In this document: positions 17,683 through 26,879 of the stretch, in pieces | How the letters are laid out: each line of letters begins with the position of its first letter | Numbering within the stretch: position 1 is the stretch's first letter | DNA from: Bacillota bacterium | GTDB taxonomy: Bacteria; Bacillota; Bacilli; Paenibacillales; Paenibacillaceae | Reading direction: 5' to 3' | Assembly (NCBI GenBank): GCA_023391635.1 | Contig: JAEWAQ010000073.1 | Span: 80,485 to 144,484 of the forward strand | DNA: 64,000 bases | The notes under the pieces: generated by a model | The model's database searches: none | What the model was told of the DNA's origin: nothing | The model's input: the letters and a program-made list of their open reading frames with translations, nothing else | Translations under genes and position numbers: made by a program

Positions 17683-18993
17683 ATGAGTCGCGCAAGTCAG
17701 GAGGTGTCCGCCTTGGAAATCGTATTGGAGCGCACGATCCGTCACGAGGAGCAGCAGGAATATCATCTGGAATTGCCGTTCGAGCTGCCGGATCGGACCG
17801 AAGAGCTGCAAGTGGAAATCGAAGTCGAGCCGCTGGGCGAGGGGAGGCTCACGATCGATCTCGGGCTGAAGGATGCGCAGCGCGTCCGGGGCTGGAGCGG
17901 GGGTGCGAGAACGCGGTTCGCCGTTGGCAAGGAACGGGCGACCCCGGGTTACTTGCCCGGCGAACTCGTGCCGGGTACGTGGGCGGTGCTGCTGGGCGCG
18001 TACCGAGTGCCTGCGGCGGGATGCCGGGTGATCGCGCGCGTCCGCTGTTTGCCCGAAACGCCAAGGTGGCTGAAGGGGGATTTGCATTCGCATACGGTGC
18101 ACAGCGACGGTTCCTATACGCTGGATGAAGCGGTCTCGATTATGAAGGCGCTCGGGTGCGACTTCCTGGCGACGACGGACCATAACACGGTCAGCCAAAA
18201 TTTCGCGCATCCGAAAGAGAGTCCCGTCGTGCTCATACCGGGCATGGAGCTCACGACGAATGACGGACATGCGAACCTGCTCGGCGTCGTAGATCCCGTG
18301 ACGGATTTTCGCGTTCGCAGGCTGGAACATATCCACGCTCATTTCGCGGCGGCCAGGGACAAGGGGGCTGTCGTGGTGTTGAACCATCCGCACTGCGGCG
18401 ATTGCCCTTGGGAATGGGGATTCGAGGTAGATCACGACTGGGTGGAAGTATGGAACGGGCCGTGGACGGACCGCAATGAACGGGCGCTGGCCTGGTGGCA
18501 TGCGCAGCTTGCCGCTGGCAGGCGGATCGTCGCAGTCGGAGGCAGCGACGTTCACAAGCCGCACCCTCACGTCAAACACGCGCATCCGACGATGTGGGCA
18601 TATGCTGTATCGCGGACCTCTGCCGGTATTTTGGAAGGGATCGGACGAGGGCACGCGTTCATCAGCGAATCTCCGGAAGGCCCCGCGATCGACTTCCGGA
18701 TCGGAAAGGCGATGATGGGCGATACGGCGGAGGCGGATGACGCGGACGGGAAGGGAGAATTGCGCGTCTCCCGGCTGCACCCGGGAGATCGGGTCTTGAT
18801 CCTCTCGGAGCGGGGATTGGAAGAGGAGCGAACCGCAGGTCGTGAGGAGACGTTATTCCATGCCTGGCGAGCGGAGCGGGACCGGCAGTTCTACCGCATC
18901 GAGATCCGGCGCCAATGTCCGATACGGAACGCGTCCGTAGTAGCCGCGCTCAGCAATCCCATCTACCTCCGGGCGCATCCTCAGGCGAATTGA
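17683..18993 (+). CDS. CehA/McbA-type PHP-domain metallohydrolase with N-terminal beta domain
   Basis: A 436-residue cytoplasmic protein. Residues 1-125 look like a beta-sandwich domain. The PHP domain then starts with DLHSHTVHSDGSY near residue 133 and TTDHNT near 165, with LNHPHCGDCPW and GGSDVHKPH further on, which together supply the metal ligands. The ATG at 17683 lies 9 bases after TAGGAGG, and that site overlaps the permease stop, so it is cotranscribed with the importer. The likely role is hydrolysis of an ester bond in the imported compound or its product. The real substrate is unknown. Confidence 0.8.
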   Translation: MSRASQEVSALEIVLERTIRHEEQQEYHLELPFELPDRTEELQVEIEVEPLGEGRLTIDLGLKDAQRVRGWSGGARTRFAVGKERATPGYLPGELVPGTWAVLLGAYRVPAAGCRVIARVRCLPETPRWLKGDLHSHTVHSDGSYTLDEAVSIMKALGCDFLATTDHNTVSQNFAHPKESPVVLIPGMELTTNDGHANLLGVVDPVTDFRVRRLEHIHAHFAAARDKGAVVVLNHPHCGDCPWEWGFEVDHDWVEVWNGPWTDRNERALAWWHAQLAAGRRIVAVGGSDVHKPHPHVKHAHPTMWAYAVSRTSAGILEGIGRGHAFISESPEGPAIDFRIGKAMMGDTAEADDADGKGELRVSRLHPGDRVLILSERGLEEERTAGREETLFHAWRAERDRQFYRIEIRRQCPIRNASVVAALSNPIYLRAHPQAN

Positions 18994-19056
18994 TCGCATC
19001 CTCCTCATTTTCCGTCCCGTCCTCCTCCCGAACAAAGCTATAGCAAGCATGCCAGC

Positions 19057-19097
19057 GCTTCAACCAGACCGGCTTCGCCGGACCGGTTGAAGCTTTT
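19057..19097 (+). terminator. Intrinsic terminator after the second importer operon
   Basis: GCTTCAACC (19057-19065) pairs with GGTTGAAGC (19085-19093), followed by TTTT. The loop can itself form a small CCGG-containing stem. Confidence 0.85.
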
Positions 19098-19163
19098 GCG
19101 TATTTCCACTATGCTGATAAAAGTACGATTCAGCCAAGTTATGAACCAGGGAGACGTGAAGAA

Positions 19164-19538
19164 ATGAACAAGTACATCGCGGTCGGCGCCGTCGCCGCGC
19201 TGCTCGCCGTTGCCATCGGGGCATTCGGGGCGCATATGCTGGAAGACCGGCTTACCGCTCATGAGCTGGACATTTACCGTACCGGCGTGCAATATCACAT
19301 GTTCCATGCTCTGGGCATCCTGCTGATCGCCGCGCTTGGAGATCGGCTGCCTTCCCGCAAGGCGGCGCTGTGGGCAGCCCGGCTGCTGTTGCTCGGCATC
19401 CTGCTGTTCTCCGGCAGCCTGTACGTGCTGGCCGTCAGCGGCGTAACGGCGTTGGGAGCGATTACGCCGCTCGGGGGCGTAGCGTTCATCGCCGGCTGGT
19501 TGTGCCTCGCATTTGCCAGTCGCACCCCGAAAGCTTGA
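19164..19538 (+). CDS. DUF423 small membrane protein
   Basis: A 124-residue protein with four hydrophobic helices. The N-terminal AIGAFGAHMLEDRL and the following YHMFHALGILL are the hallmark of the DUF423 family (YwdK in Bacillus subtilis). It sits in the cytoplasmic membrane; its function is unknown. GGGAGACGTG precedes the ATG. It is flanked by a terminator on the left and a promoter for the next gene on the right, so it appears to be a single-gene unit. Confidence 0.85.
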   Translation: MNKYIAVGAVAALLAVAIGAFGAHMLEDRLTAHELDIYRTGVQYHMFHALGILLIAALGDRLPSRKAALWAARLLLLGILLFSGSLYVLAVSGVTALGAITPLGGVAFIAGWLCLAFASRTPKA

Positions 19539-19544
19539 AAACGT

Positions 19545-19572
19545 TTCACATAAGCTGCCTTTTTCTGTATAA
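19545..19572 (+). promoter_or_regulatory. SigA-type promoter of the PAS-GGDEF-EAL gene
   Basis: TTCACA (19545-19550) and TATAAT (19567-19572) are separated by 16 bp. The predicted start of transcription near 19579 shows that an in-frame ATG at 19572 cannot be the gene's start and supports the ATG at 19614. Confidence 0.65.
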
Positions 19573-19613
19573 TGGGTTTGTCTGCGCATCTATTCCGGTC
19601 GGAAAGGAGGAGA

Positions 19614-21359
19614 ATGCGTTTGCGCGGAAGGTCTTCCTACCAGTTCGAACTGCTGGATGCGCTTTACAACCATAGCCCTGTCGTGTTCTCCATCATTGAC
19701 CGACAAGGGCGATTTCTGGACATTAATCGCGATCCTTCCGATTTGTTCGGCTACTCGAAGGAGGATTTGGCCGGCAAGTCTTTCGTGAATTTGTTGGAAC
19801 CGGGCTGCCGGGAGGAGACGCTGCGTATTTTCCATCAGACCCTTCGGGGCGAGAACGGATCGCTCGACATTCGCTTCATCAACAAGTCCGGTGCGCCGAT
19901 GGATTTGAATATCGCGACATCCCCTTTGATTCGCCGCGGCAAGACGATCGCGATCCTTGCTTTCATCCAGGATATCAGCGAGCGCAAGCGCACGCTCGAG
20001 CGCAATCACTACATGGCCTATTACGACGACATGACCGGTCTGCCGAACCGGCGTCATTTCACGAACCGTCTGAACAGGAAAATATCGGAGTTCTCGGAAA
20101 GCAGGCTCAGACCCGCGATCTGTTATCTGGACGTAGACGGCTTCAAACTGGTTAATACGTCCTTCGGCCGCGACTTCGGAGACATGCTGTTATTGCAGGT
20201 GGCGGAGCGGCTCATGCGTTATTTGAGCGAGCACGGCGAATTGGCTCGCATGGAAGGAGACGAATTCGCTGGATATTTGGGCGAGGTAGCGAGCGAAGAA
20301 GAAGCTGCCGCCAAAGTCCGTGAATTGATGAAGTTCCTGGAAGAGCCGTTCGAATTGAACGGCGTTCCGATCCATCTGTCCGTCAGCATCGGCGTGGCCG
20401 TGCAGGTGCGCGGAGACGATGCCGGCATGATGCTGCGCAAGGCTGACACGGCGCTGCACCGCGTGAAGGACAACGGACGCAACGATTATCAGTTCCATGT
20501 TTCCGACATGGACCCCGAATCGATGGACAAGCTGACATTCCAACACGAGATGCGCAAGGCGCTGGCGAACGGCGAATTCAAGCTTTACTATCAGCCGCAA
20601 TTCGACTTGTCCTGCGGCCGAATCGTCGGGATGGAGGCATTGCTGCGCTGGCAGCACCCTGAACGCGGGTTCATCAGTCCTGTCGAGTTCATCCCTGCTG
20701 CTGAAGAGAGCGGCATTATCGTTCCGCTAGGCGATTGGGTGCTGGAGGAAGCGTGCCGCCAGAACAAAATTTGGCAGCAAGATCCGGATATGGCGAGAAT
20801 TCCGGTCGCGGTCAATTTGTCGATGCGGCAGTTTTTCCGCAGGGACCTGACGGGCAAAGTGGCGGAAGTACTGGCGCAAACGGGGCTCGAACCGAAGTAT
20901 CTCGAGTTCGAAATTACCGAGAGCCTGACGATGGACGTGGAGAGGGCATCGCACTGCCTGGAACAATTGCGCGAACTTGGCGTACAAGTGAGCATCGACG
21001 ATTTCGGCACGGGCTATAGCTCGTTTCATTATTTGAAAAGCTTGCCGATCGGGCGGCTCAAAATTGACCGGTCCTTCGTCAGCGACATCCAACAGGATCC
21101 GGGGGATGCGGCCATCGTCGCGGCGATCATCGCCATGGCGCACAATTTGCAGCTGCAAGTCATTGCCGAAGGCGTAGAGACGGAGGAACAGATGCGATTC
21201 CTGCGAAGCCACCGCTGCGACGAGATGCAAGGCTATTTCGGAAGTCCTCCGGTTCCGCCGGACGAGATGTATCGGCTGCTGGAAGATTTCTCCGCCGGCC
21301 ATGTACTGCTGCAATCTTACGCGGAAGCCGCCGTCGGATCCGAAGGAAGCGTGGTCTGA
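19614..21359 (+). CDS. PAS-GGDEF-EAL cyclic-di-GMP signalling protein
   Basis: A 581-residue soluble protein. A PAS sensor domain (about residues 10-125) is followed by a GGDEF domain (about 135-300) and an EAL domain (about 315-565). The EAL side looks intact: MEALLRW at 340-346, DDFGTGYSS near 462, KIDRSFV and EGVET. The cyclase signature reads EGDEF (214-218), not GGDEF, so cyclase activity is doubtful; it may bind GTP to control the phosphodiesterase. The ATG at 19614 has AAGGAGGA just upstream. A hairpin terminator follows the stop. Confidence 0.9.
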   Translation: MRLRGRSSYQFELLDALYNHSPVVFSIIDRQGRFLDINRDPSDLFGYSKEDLAGKSFVNLLEPGCREETLRIFHQTLRGENGSLDIRFINKSGAPMDLNIATSPLIRRGKTIAILAFIQDISERKRTLERNHYMAYYDDMTGLPNRRHFTNRLNRKISEFSESRLRPAICYLDVDGFKLVNTSFGRDFGDMLLLQVAERLMRYLSEHGELARMEGDEFAGYLGEVASEEEAAAKVRELMKFLEEPFELNGVPIHLSVSIGVAVQVRGDDAGMMLRKADTALHRVKDNGRNDYQFHVSDMDPESMDKLTFQHEMRKALANGEFKLYYQPQFDLSCGRIVGMEALLRWQHPERGFISPVEFIPAAEESGIIVPLGDWVLEEACRQNKIWQQDPDMARIPVAVNLSMRQFFRRDLTGKVAEVLAQTGLEPKYLEFEITESLTMDVERASHCLEQLRELGVQVSIDDFGTGYSSFHYLKSLPIGRLKIDRSFVSDIQQDPGDAAIVAAIIAMAHNLQLQVIAEGVETEEQMRFLRSHRCDEMQGYFGSPPVPPDEMYRLLEDFSAGHVLLQSYAEAAVGSEGSVV

Positions 21360-21378
21360 TCAGGTCCCGCGATAAGCT

Positions 21379-21425
21379 AAGAACCTCCTGTTCACGCTCT
21401 ATGGCGGAATAGGAGGTTCTTCTTT
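21379..21425. terminator. Terminator between convergent genes
   Basis: AAGAACCTCCT (21379-21389) pairs perfectly with AGGAGGTTCTT (21411-21421), followed by a T-rich stretch on the plus strand. It serves the EAL gene and possibly the facing minus-strand gene. Confidence 0.8.
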
Positions 21426-21448
21426 GCATCTACATCCGAGCATGTGCA

Positions 21449-21910
21449 CTATTCGAGGAAATCGTCGATTTCGAACAGCTTGAACGTATGTACTTGCTTC
21501 TCATCGACATGATACACCGTGAGCAATTGGCCGGGAGCATCGAATCTGAGAATTCGGCAAGGAATGCTGAGCTTGACACCGCGGCCTTTATTCACGTTCA
21601 AGCGAATCAACTTGTTCGTGTCGATATATTGCCGGATGCGCGTTTCGAGTTCGTCCACTTGCGGTGCAGACGCTTTTGGCGTTGCGGTTCCCGCGGGCAG
21701 CGTCTTCGCTGGATTGTTCTCCCGTTTCAGCGCTTCTTCTATTACTTGACCAAGCATAATGCCGGTCCCGATGCGGAAATCTGCGAATTCACCGGTATTC
21801 AGTACACGGAGCAGGTGTTCCAATGCGGATCCATTCGACTTGGCGTTCACGAGAATATCGACTTGAAACAAGAAGGAGTGGTCGTCCGCGTCCGATTTGG
21901 TGCGATTCAT
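21449..21910 (-). CDS. Conserved hypothetical protein
   Basis: A 153-residue soluble protein that I do not recognise. The N-terminal half contains FQVDILVNAKSNGSALEHLL, reminiscent of small Bacillus proteins that use one helix-rich unit. A Pro/Ala/Thr-rich linker (about residues 68-85) leads to a C-terminal beta-rich part, IRLNVNKGRGVKLSIPCRIL, ending in a DEKQVHTFKLFEIDDFLE tail. An AAGGAGGAAC ribosome binding site lies 6-7 bases before the ATG, so it is surely translated. It is monocistronic and faces the EAL gene. Confidence 0.75.
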   Translation of the reverse strand: MNRTKSDADDHSFLFQVDILVNAKSNGSALEHLLRVLNTGEFADFRIGTGIMLGQVIEEALKRENNPAKTLPAGTATPKASAPQVDELETRIRQYIDTNKLIRLNVNKGRGVKLSIPCRILRFDAPGQLLTVYHVDEKQVHTFKLFEIDDFLE

Positions 21911-22080
21911 GTAGTTCCTCCTTCTGCATGACGCGTTGCAGGAAACATCAGTCTTAATACCTACTATAACACGGTTTTTTCACCTGAAATAGTCCCAACT
22001 TGTGACAAATGCCCGGCAAATCCGACTCTTCGATGCATATGATGCTGATGAGGACAATCGATTCCAGGGAGGTGCGGGGG

Positions 22081-22398
22081 ATGGTGCGAATGGAACCGAT
22101 CCAAATCGGCGAGTGGACAGCCGTCGGGGTCGAAGTGCGGTTGCCCGGGACGACGCTGCTTGCCGTTACGGCAGGCAACGGCTATATCATGTGCGGAGCG
22201 CTTGATGTCGGATTATTGAACGAACGGCTAAACGATCGGCATATCGTCGCCGGCCGCGCGGTCGGCGTCCGGACGCTGGAGCAATTACTGGACGCTCCGC
22301 TCGAATCGGTCACTCTGACGGCAGAACGGATGGGCATTACGGCAGGCATGACCGGCAAAGATGCCGTGCGGGCAATGGCTGCGGCAGCCGCTTCTTAA
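22081..22398 (+). CDS. yunC: YunC-like DUF1805 protein
   Basis: A 105-residue soluble protein matching the size of Bacillus subtilis YunC (DUF1805). Typical stretches are RLPGTTLLAVTAGNGYIMCGALDVGLLN, in which the Gly-Tyr-Ile-Met-Cys-Gly core stands out, and RMGITAGMTGKDAV near the end. The function is unknown. The ATG at 22081 follows GGGAGGTG by about 7 bases; an in-frame ATG at 22009 would add an unlikely Met-rich extension. It converges on mtnA. Confidence 0.8.
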   Translation: MVRMEPIQIGEWTAVGVEVRLPGTTLLAVTAGNGYIMCGALDVGLLNERLNDRHIVAGRAVGVRTLEQLLDAPLESVTLTAERMGITAGMTGKDAVRAMAAAAAS

Positions 22399-22432
22399 GC
22401 TTGACGAAGAATAACGGATTCGTTCATAGCGG

Positions 22433-23521
22433 TCAGACCTGCTCGAACAGCTGCTTGAGGCCGCTGTCATATGGCGCACGTACGATGCCTTTCTCCGTGA
22501 TGATGGCGGTGACCAGGTCGTGGGGCGTCACGTCGAAGGCCGGGTTGTAGACGGCGATGCCTTGCGGCGCGGTGCGCCGTCCGAATCCGGACGTCACTTC
22601 GTCGGGATGGCGCTCCTCAATCGGAATGTCGGCGCCGGATGGCGTTGACAGGTCGATCGTCGACATCGGACAAGCGACATAGAACGGAATGTTGTGCGCC
22701 TTGGCCAGCACCGCTACACTGTACGTGCCGATTTTGTTCGCGACGTCGCCATTGGCCGCGACCCTGTCCGTTCCGACGATGACCGCTTGCACCCAGCCTT
22801 TGGACATGACGTGTCCAGCCATATTGTCCGTGATCAGCGTGACGTCGACGCCGGCCTGCTGCAATTCGAAGGCGGTCAGTCGCGCTCCTTGGAGCACCGG
22901 TCGGGTCTCGTCGGCGAACACTTTCAGCTTGATGTCTTGCTCGAGAGCCAGGTAGAAGGGGGCAAGCGCCGTGCCGTATTTGGAAGTCGCGAGTCCCCCG
23001 GCATTGCAATGGGTCAGCACGCCCATGCCGTCCTTGAACAGCGTGAGCGCATGCTCGCCGATCAGCCGGTTCGTCTGTTCGTCTTCCGCTTGTATGCGCT
23101 GGGCTTCCGCGAGCAAGCCGCTGCGCGCTTCCGCCGCGCTTTGTCCTGCTGCTTGCAGTTGTGCCGCGCGGGCCTTCATCCGGTCCAGCGCCCAGAACAG
23201 ATTGACCGCGGTTGGCCGCGAAGTGGCCAGATAAGCGGCGTCCCGCTGGACGATGGACAGCCAGTCTTCCGCAGCGGGGGCGGCTTGCGCGGCGTTCTGC
23301 AGCCCCAATACGATGCCGTAGGCGGCTGCGATGCCGATCGCCGGCGCTCCCCGGACTTTAAGCTCGCGAATGGCTTCCCATATGTCTTGCGGCGTCGTTA
23401 GGCGCAAAAATACGATCTCTTCGGGCAGCAGCCGCTGATCGAGCAGCAGTACGGCATCGTCCGACCAACGGACGGATTGCAGCACTTCTCCTGTCTGGGT
23501 ATTGTCGCGGGTAGCGCTCAT
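22433..23521 (-). CDS. mtnA: S-methyl-5-thioribose-1-phosphate isomerase
   Basis: A 362-residue cytoplasmic enzyme of the methionine salvage pathway that turns methylthioribose-1-phosphate into methylthioribulose-1-phosphate. The eIF2B-like fold is recognised by KVRGAPAIGIAAAYG near residue 50, the catalytic Cys in LTHCNAGGLAT and the catalytic Asp in GTDRVAANGDVANKIGTY. The length is normal for the family. It lies 28 bases downstream of mtnK on the same strand, so both steps, kinase then isomerase, are made together. Confidence 0.95.
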   Translation of the reverse strand: MSATRDNTQTGEVLQSVRWSDDAVLLLDQRLLPEEIVFLRLTTPQDIWEAIRELKVRGAPAIGIAAAYGIVLGLQNAAQAAPAAEDWLSIVQRDAAYLATSRPTAVNLFWALDRMKARAAQLQAAGQSAAEARSGLLAEAQRIQAEDEQTNRLIGEHALTLFKDGMGVLTHCNAGGLATSKYGTALAPFYLALEQDIKLKVFADETRPVLQGARLTAFELQQAGVDVTLITDNMAGHVMSKGWVQAVIVGTDRVAANGDVANKIGTYSVAVLAKAHNIPFYVACPMSTIDLSTPSGADIPIEERHPDEVTSGFGRRTAPQGIAVYNPAFDVTPHDLVTAIITEKGIVRAPYDSGLKQLFEQV

Positions 23522-23549
23522 GATGAGATTCTCCTTTTCGTGTCCTTGC

Positions 23550-24767
23550 TTATCCGTCCGCGGCCAGGACGGCGGATTCGGCGATCTCGGTCAGGTCGCG
23601 GATCGATCTGGCGTTGCGGTGCTGCACGATCAGCGCCTTGCCGATCGCCAGCGCCTGCCGCTGCGCGCGCTGCCGCACTTCCGCGTCCGGAATCCGGTCG
23701 ATATCGGCGACATGCGCAAGGCCGATAATGCGGCGCACCATCTTGCAGCCGGCGAAGCCGCACGTGTCCTGCAGCAACCGGTGCATGTAATCGTTCTGGT
23801 AGCCCGGCGTTTTGGCCATTCGGTCCGCGCCATCCGCGTCCCAGAGCGCCCGGAATTTCTTCTCGAACAATGTCCACACGTCGCGGACAGTGCCGATCAA
23901 GTATTCACGGCGCTCGTGTCGGGCTTCATCGCTGGGCGACCAATGCTCCTGCGCCGCATAGTTCAACAGCAAGTTGGCGATGACCGCGCCGACATCGAAC
24001 CCGATCGGGCCGAAATAGGCGAATTCCGGATCGATCACCTTCGTCGACTGCGGCGTGATGAAGATGCTGCCGGTATGCAAGTCGCCGTGCAGCAGCGCTT
24101 GCGCCTGCGTCAGAAATTTCTCGCGCAGCAAGGCGACCTCCAGATGCAGCAGCGAGTCCTGCCACAACGCTTCGGCATCGGCCTGCAGGTGATCGTCGAA
24201 GCTGTTATTCGGAGAATTCGTGTACGGATCGTCGAAAATCAGGTCTTCGGTGATCTTGCACAGCTCCGGATTGACGAACGACTTGACGAGCAGCTTCTTC
24301 TGCTGCTGGTTCATGCCCAGGTCGGACGTGAAGAACAGCGTGCGCGCCATGAATTCGGCGATATCTTCGGCGAATCGCGGATAGACGCCGCCGTCCATCA
24401 GGCCTTTGCGCATGATGACGTGGTCGCTCAAGTCCTCCATGACGGTCAGCGCAAGATCGGGATCGTACCGATAAAGCTTCGGGACGAGCCCTGGCGCGAG
24501 TTCGCCTTGCAGCCGCAAGGCATCGCTCTCGATCCGCGCGCGGTCGAGCGTCAGCGGCCATGATTCCCCCACAACCTTGGCGTAGGGGAGCGCCTGCTTC
24601 AGGATGAGGCTCGCGCCGGAAGCAGGATCGCTGACATGGAATACGAGATTCAGGTTGCCATCGCCGATCTCGCGGCAGACAGGCTTCGCGTTCGCGGGAA
24701 TAATGCCGGGAATCGATTGGGCGATTCGAATGGCCTCGGCTTCAGTAAGCGGGTGGTATGAGGTCAT
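23550..24767 (-). CDS. mtnK: S-methyl-5-thioribose kinase
   Basis: A 405-residue cytoplasmic kinase with the aminoglycoside-phosphotransferase fold. It phosphorylates methylthioribose, the product of methylthioadenosine breakdown, as the step before mtnA. The N-terminal lobe has GDGNLNLVFHV, the catalytic loop is LLHGDLHTGSIFI and the metal-binding segment is VIDPEFAYFGPIGFD, all typical of MtnK. It is the first gene of the mtnKA operon. In Bacillus subtilis this operon has an S-box leader; I see none here. Confidence 0.95.
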   Translation of the reverse strand: MTSYHPLTEAEAIRIAQSIPGIIPANAKPVCREIGDGNLNLVFHVSDPASGASLILKQALPYAKVVGESWPLTLDRARIESDALRLQGELAPGLVPKLYRYDPDLALTVMEDLSDHVIMRKGLMDGGVYPRFAEDIAEFMARTLFFTSDLGMNQQQKKLLVKSFVNPELCKITEDLIFDDPYTNSPNNSFDDHLQADAEALWQDSLLHLEVALLREKFLTQAQALLHGDLHTGSIFITPQSTKVIDPEFAYFGPIGFDVGAVIANLLLNYAAQEHWSPSDEARHERREYLIGTVRDVWTLFEKKFRALWDADGADRMAKTPGYQNDYMHRLLQDTCGFAGCKMVRRIIGLAHVADIDRIPDAEVRQRAQRQALAIGKALIVQHRNARSIRDLTEIAESAVLAADG

Positions 24768-24842
24768 GGCGATGGATTCCTCCAGACGGTCACAGATAGG
24801 GTAGCGGCTGCAGAGTAACGCCGACTCGGACAGTTCTTCACC

Positions 24843-24871
24843 ATTATATAGGAATTGCCATCTGGTTGAAA
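24843..24871 (-). promoter_or_regulatory. Candidate promoter of mtnKA
   Basis: Read on the minus strand, TTTCAA (24866-24871) and TATAAT (24843-24848) are separated by 17 bp. The -10 is perfect and the -35 is weak. The leader to the mtnK start is only about 70 bases, too short for a SAM riboswitch. Confidence 0.45.
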
Positions 24872-24894
24872 GATCGGGCGGAGTCAGCTGTTCG

Positions 24895-26871
24895 CTAAGC
24901 CAAGACCGAATGGCTCGATTTGGCTATCTGGTGAACGGTTAGGATGAACATCGCATGCGACCAGGTGAGCGGTACGACCCATGCCGCTTCGCCCGTGTGC
25001 CGGTCCGCCTGTTCGGGCAACAATCCGGCCGCCGTGCAACGCTGCATGGCCCAATCGAGGTGACGTCTCGCTCCATCGAGATCGCCGGCTGCCGCTCGAA
25101 ATTGCGCGAGCCACAGAGTTGTGATGATCCATGGATTGCCGCCGATATAGACGTCGTCTTCATATCGCTTGATGCCGCCCACGACCGGCGAAGTCAGCGC
25201 TCGCTCTACCGCGTCGGCCGTTGCCGCGGCACGCGGGTCGTTCGGCGGCAACAGGCCGAACGGCACGGTGACTCCGAGCAGGCTTGCGTCGATGACGGGA
25301 TCGATATCCAGACGGTACTGCCTATAACCTTTCGGTTTGACGACGCTCGAAGCGCCGACTCCGTTTTCAAGCGTTTCCCTGTACTTCCGTTCGTTCACAT
25401 GAAGATGGATGCCGCGGTAGAAACGATTATCCGTCTCGTTCCAGCAATGACGGATCACGCTTGCCGATACGGAGGACGCGGCTTGCCGGCAGCGTGCCGC
25501 AAGCGTTGCCGCTCCAGCAAGCTCGGCAAGCGCGGCGGCTCCTTGCAGCCCGCCGAAGACGGCCGTCGCGGAATACGTATGCTGACCTGTACGCTCTTCC
25601 CACAGATCAACGCTGGGATGCGGCAATCCGTTGTCTTCATCCAGGGAACGCAGCAGGAATTCAGCGCCTCTGCGAACCGAATCCGCCGTCATGGACAGGA
25701 AAGTCTGTCTCCTATCCTCCGGAAGCGCCTCGTAATGACGGTGCATGCCCCACAGGATCGAAGCGCCTTCGTCAATCTGCAAACCCCAGGAAGGAGCAAG
25801 CGATCCATCGTGATAGTGGCGCTGCTGCCAGGAACCGTCCTCGTCTTGGGCGGTAAGCGCCCAAGCATAGAAAGCGTCGGACAATTCGATTAACCCGACA
25901 TCATCAAGCGCTGTCGTAATAAAGGCAGCGTCCCGCCCCCAGCAATAAGCATATCCGCCGCAACGGGAAAAATGTTCGTCGAACTCCGGAGCGGCGATGA
26001 TGCTGCCGGTCTCCTCGTCGCTCATCAGCTTTAGGGCGAGAATGGATCTTTCATACAAATATTTGATTTCCGGTTCGTCGATCGGACAATCGGCAGCCAT
26101 GCGAAGGAGCGCTTCGTCCGCGGAAGCTGCCAGGCCCCGCCATTCGTCGGCACGCTTGGATCTTGCGCGCGCCATCGCGTTCAACCCGTCCTGCAACGTG
26201 CGGCCTGCTGCCAAATAGATCGGCAATTGTACCGAGGCCCCCGGCGGAATGTCATCGAATTGCCACTCCAGCGCCCCGTCCCGGGACAAATGGATCTCAC
26301 TGCCGTCCAATTTATCTGCCGAGGCGCTATCCCACGCTTTTCCGGCTTGAAAGCTGGTGCATGCGTTTGCACTACCGACCAAAAAATAATAGTCTTTGCG
26401 GAAATGAACGAGCGCATCGCTGTCTTGATGAAACATTGTGGTGTGATAGTAAGCGTTCTCGGCGATATGCAGAGCGGAATACCATACATAGGCGAAGCTG
26501 ACCGGAACATGGCCCCGATTCGTGAAGCGATGATAATAAACGATGAAATCTTCTCCCGGTACGGCGAAATAAGACGTGTCTGCATCGACAGGCAAGAGGT
26601 TGGTCGCGGCAGCCACTTCCCAAATATTCGTACGGGGGCGATAACCGGAGCGGTGCTCCCAATCGTCATCGGTGCCGTCGAACCAGGAAGTGCGCGCGTC
26701 AGCGCCCTTCATCCGAACGCCGGTGCGTATCGTGTCAACGTGCTGCGGGAAGCCGACATTCGGCCACCACATCCGGACCATGCGGCCTGTATGCAGCATG
26801 GAAGCCAGAAAGCGCGAGTTGCCGATGACCGCGTCGATCAGGAACGGCTTGCTATCCATTGGCAAGTTCAT
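24895..26871 (-). CDS. GH15 glucoamylase-like glycoside hydrolase
   Basis: A 658-residue protein without signal peptide, so cytoplasmic. An N-terminal beta-sandwich (about 1-260) is followed by an (alpha/alpha)6 barrel. The barrel shows CWGRDAAFITTALDDVG, WGLQIDEGASILWG and the strongly conserved RYEDDVYIGGNPWIITTLWLAQ, all typical of GH15. These inverting enzymes remove glucose from the non-reducing end of maltodextrins or related glucans. It starts 8 bases after the LacI-type regulator gene and so belongs to the maltodextrin locus, probably finishing imported oligosaccharides. Confidence 0.88.
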   Translation of the reverse strand: MNLPMDSKPFLIDAVIGNSRFLASMLHTGRMVRMWWPNVGFPQHVDTIRTGVRMKGADARTSWFDGTDDDWEHRSGYRPRTNIWEVAAATNLLPVDADTSYFAVPGEDFIVYYHRFTNRGHVPVSFAYVWYSALHIAENAYYHTTMFHQDSDALVHFRKDYYFLVGSANACTSFQAGKAWDSASADKLDGSEIHLSRDGALEWQFDDIPPGASVQLPIYLAAGRTLQDGLNAMARARSKRADEWRGLAASADEALLRMAADCPIDEPEIKYLYERSILALKLMSDEETGSIIAAPEFDEHFSRCGGYAYCWGRDAAFITTALDDVGLIELSDAFYAWALTAQDEDGSWQQRHYHDGSLAPSWGLQIDEGASILWGMHRHYEALPEDRRQTFLSMTADSVRRGAEFLLRSLDEDNGLPHPSVDLWEERTGQHTYSATAVFGGLQGAAALAELAGAATLAARCRQAASSVSASVIRHCWNETDNRFYRGIHLHVNERKYRETLENGVGASSVVKPKGYRQYRLDIDPVIDASLLGVTVPFGLLPPNDPRAAATADAVERALTSPVVGGIKRYEDDVYIGGNPWIITTLWLAQFRAAAGDLDGARRHLDWAMQRCTAAGLLPEQADRHTGEAAWVVPLTWSHAMFILTVHQIAKSSHSVLA

Positions 26872-26879
26872 TACGGTTA

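Noticed and set aside
24768..24890. SAM riboswitch (S-box) before mtnK
   Set aside because: Expected from Bacillus subtilis mtnKA, but the leader is only about 70 bases after the likely promoter and lacks the conserved core.
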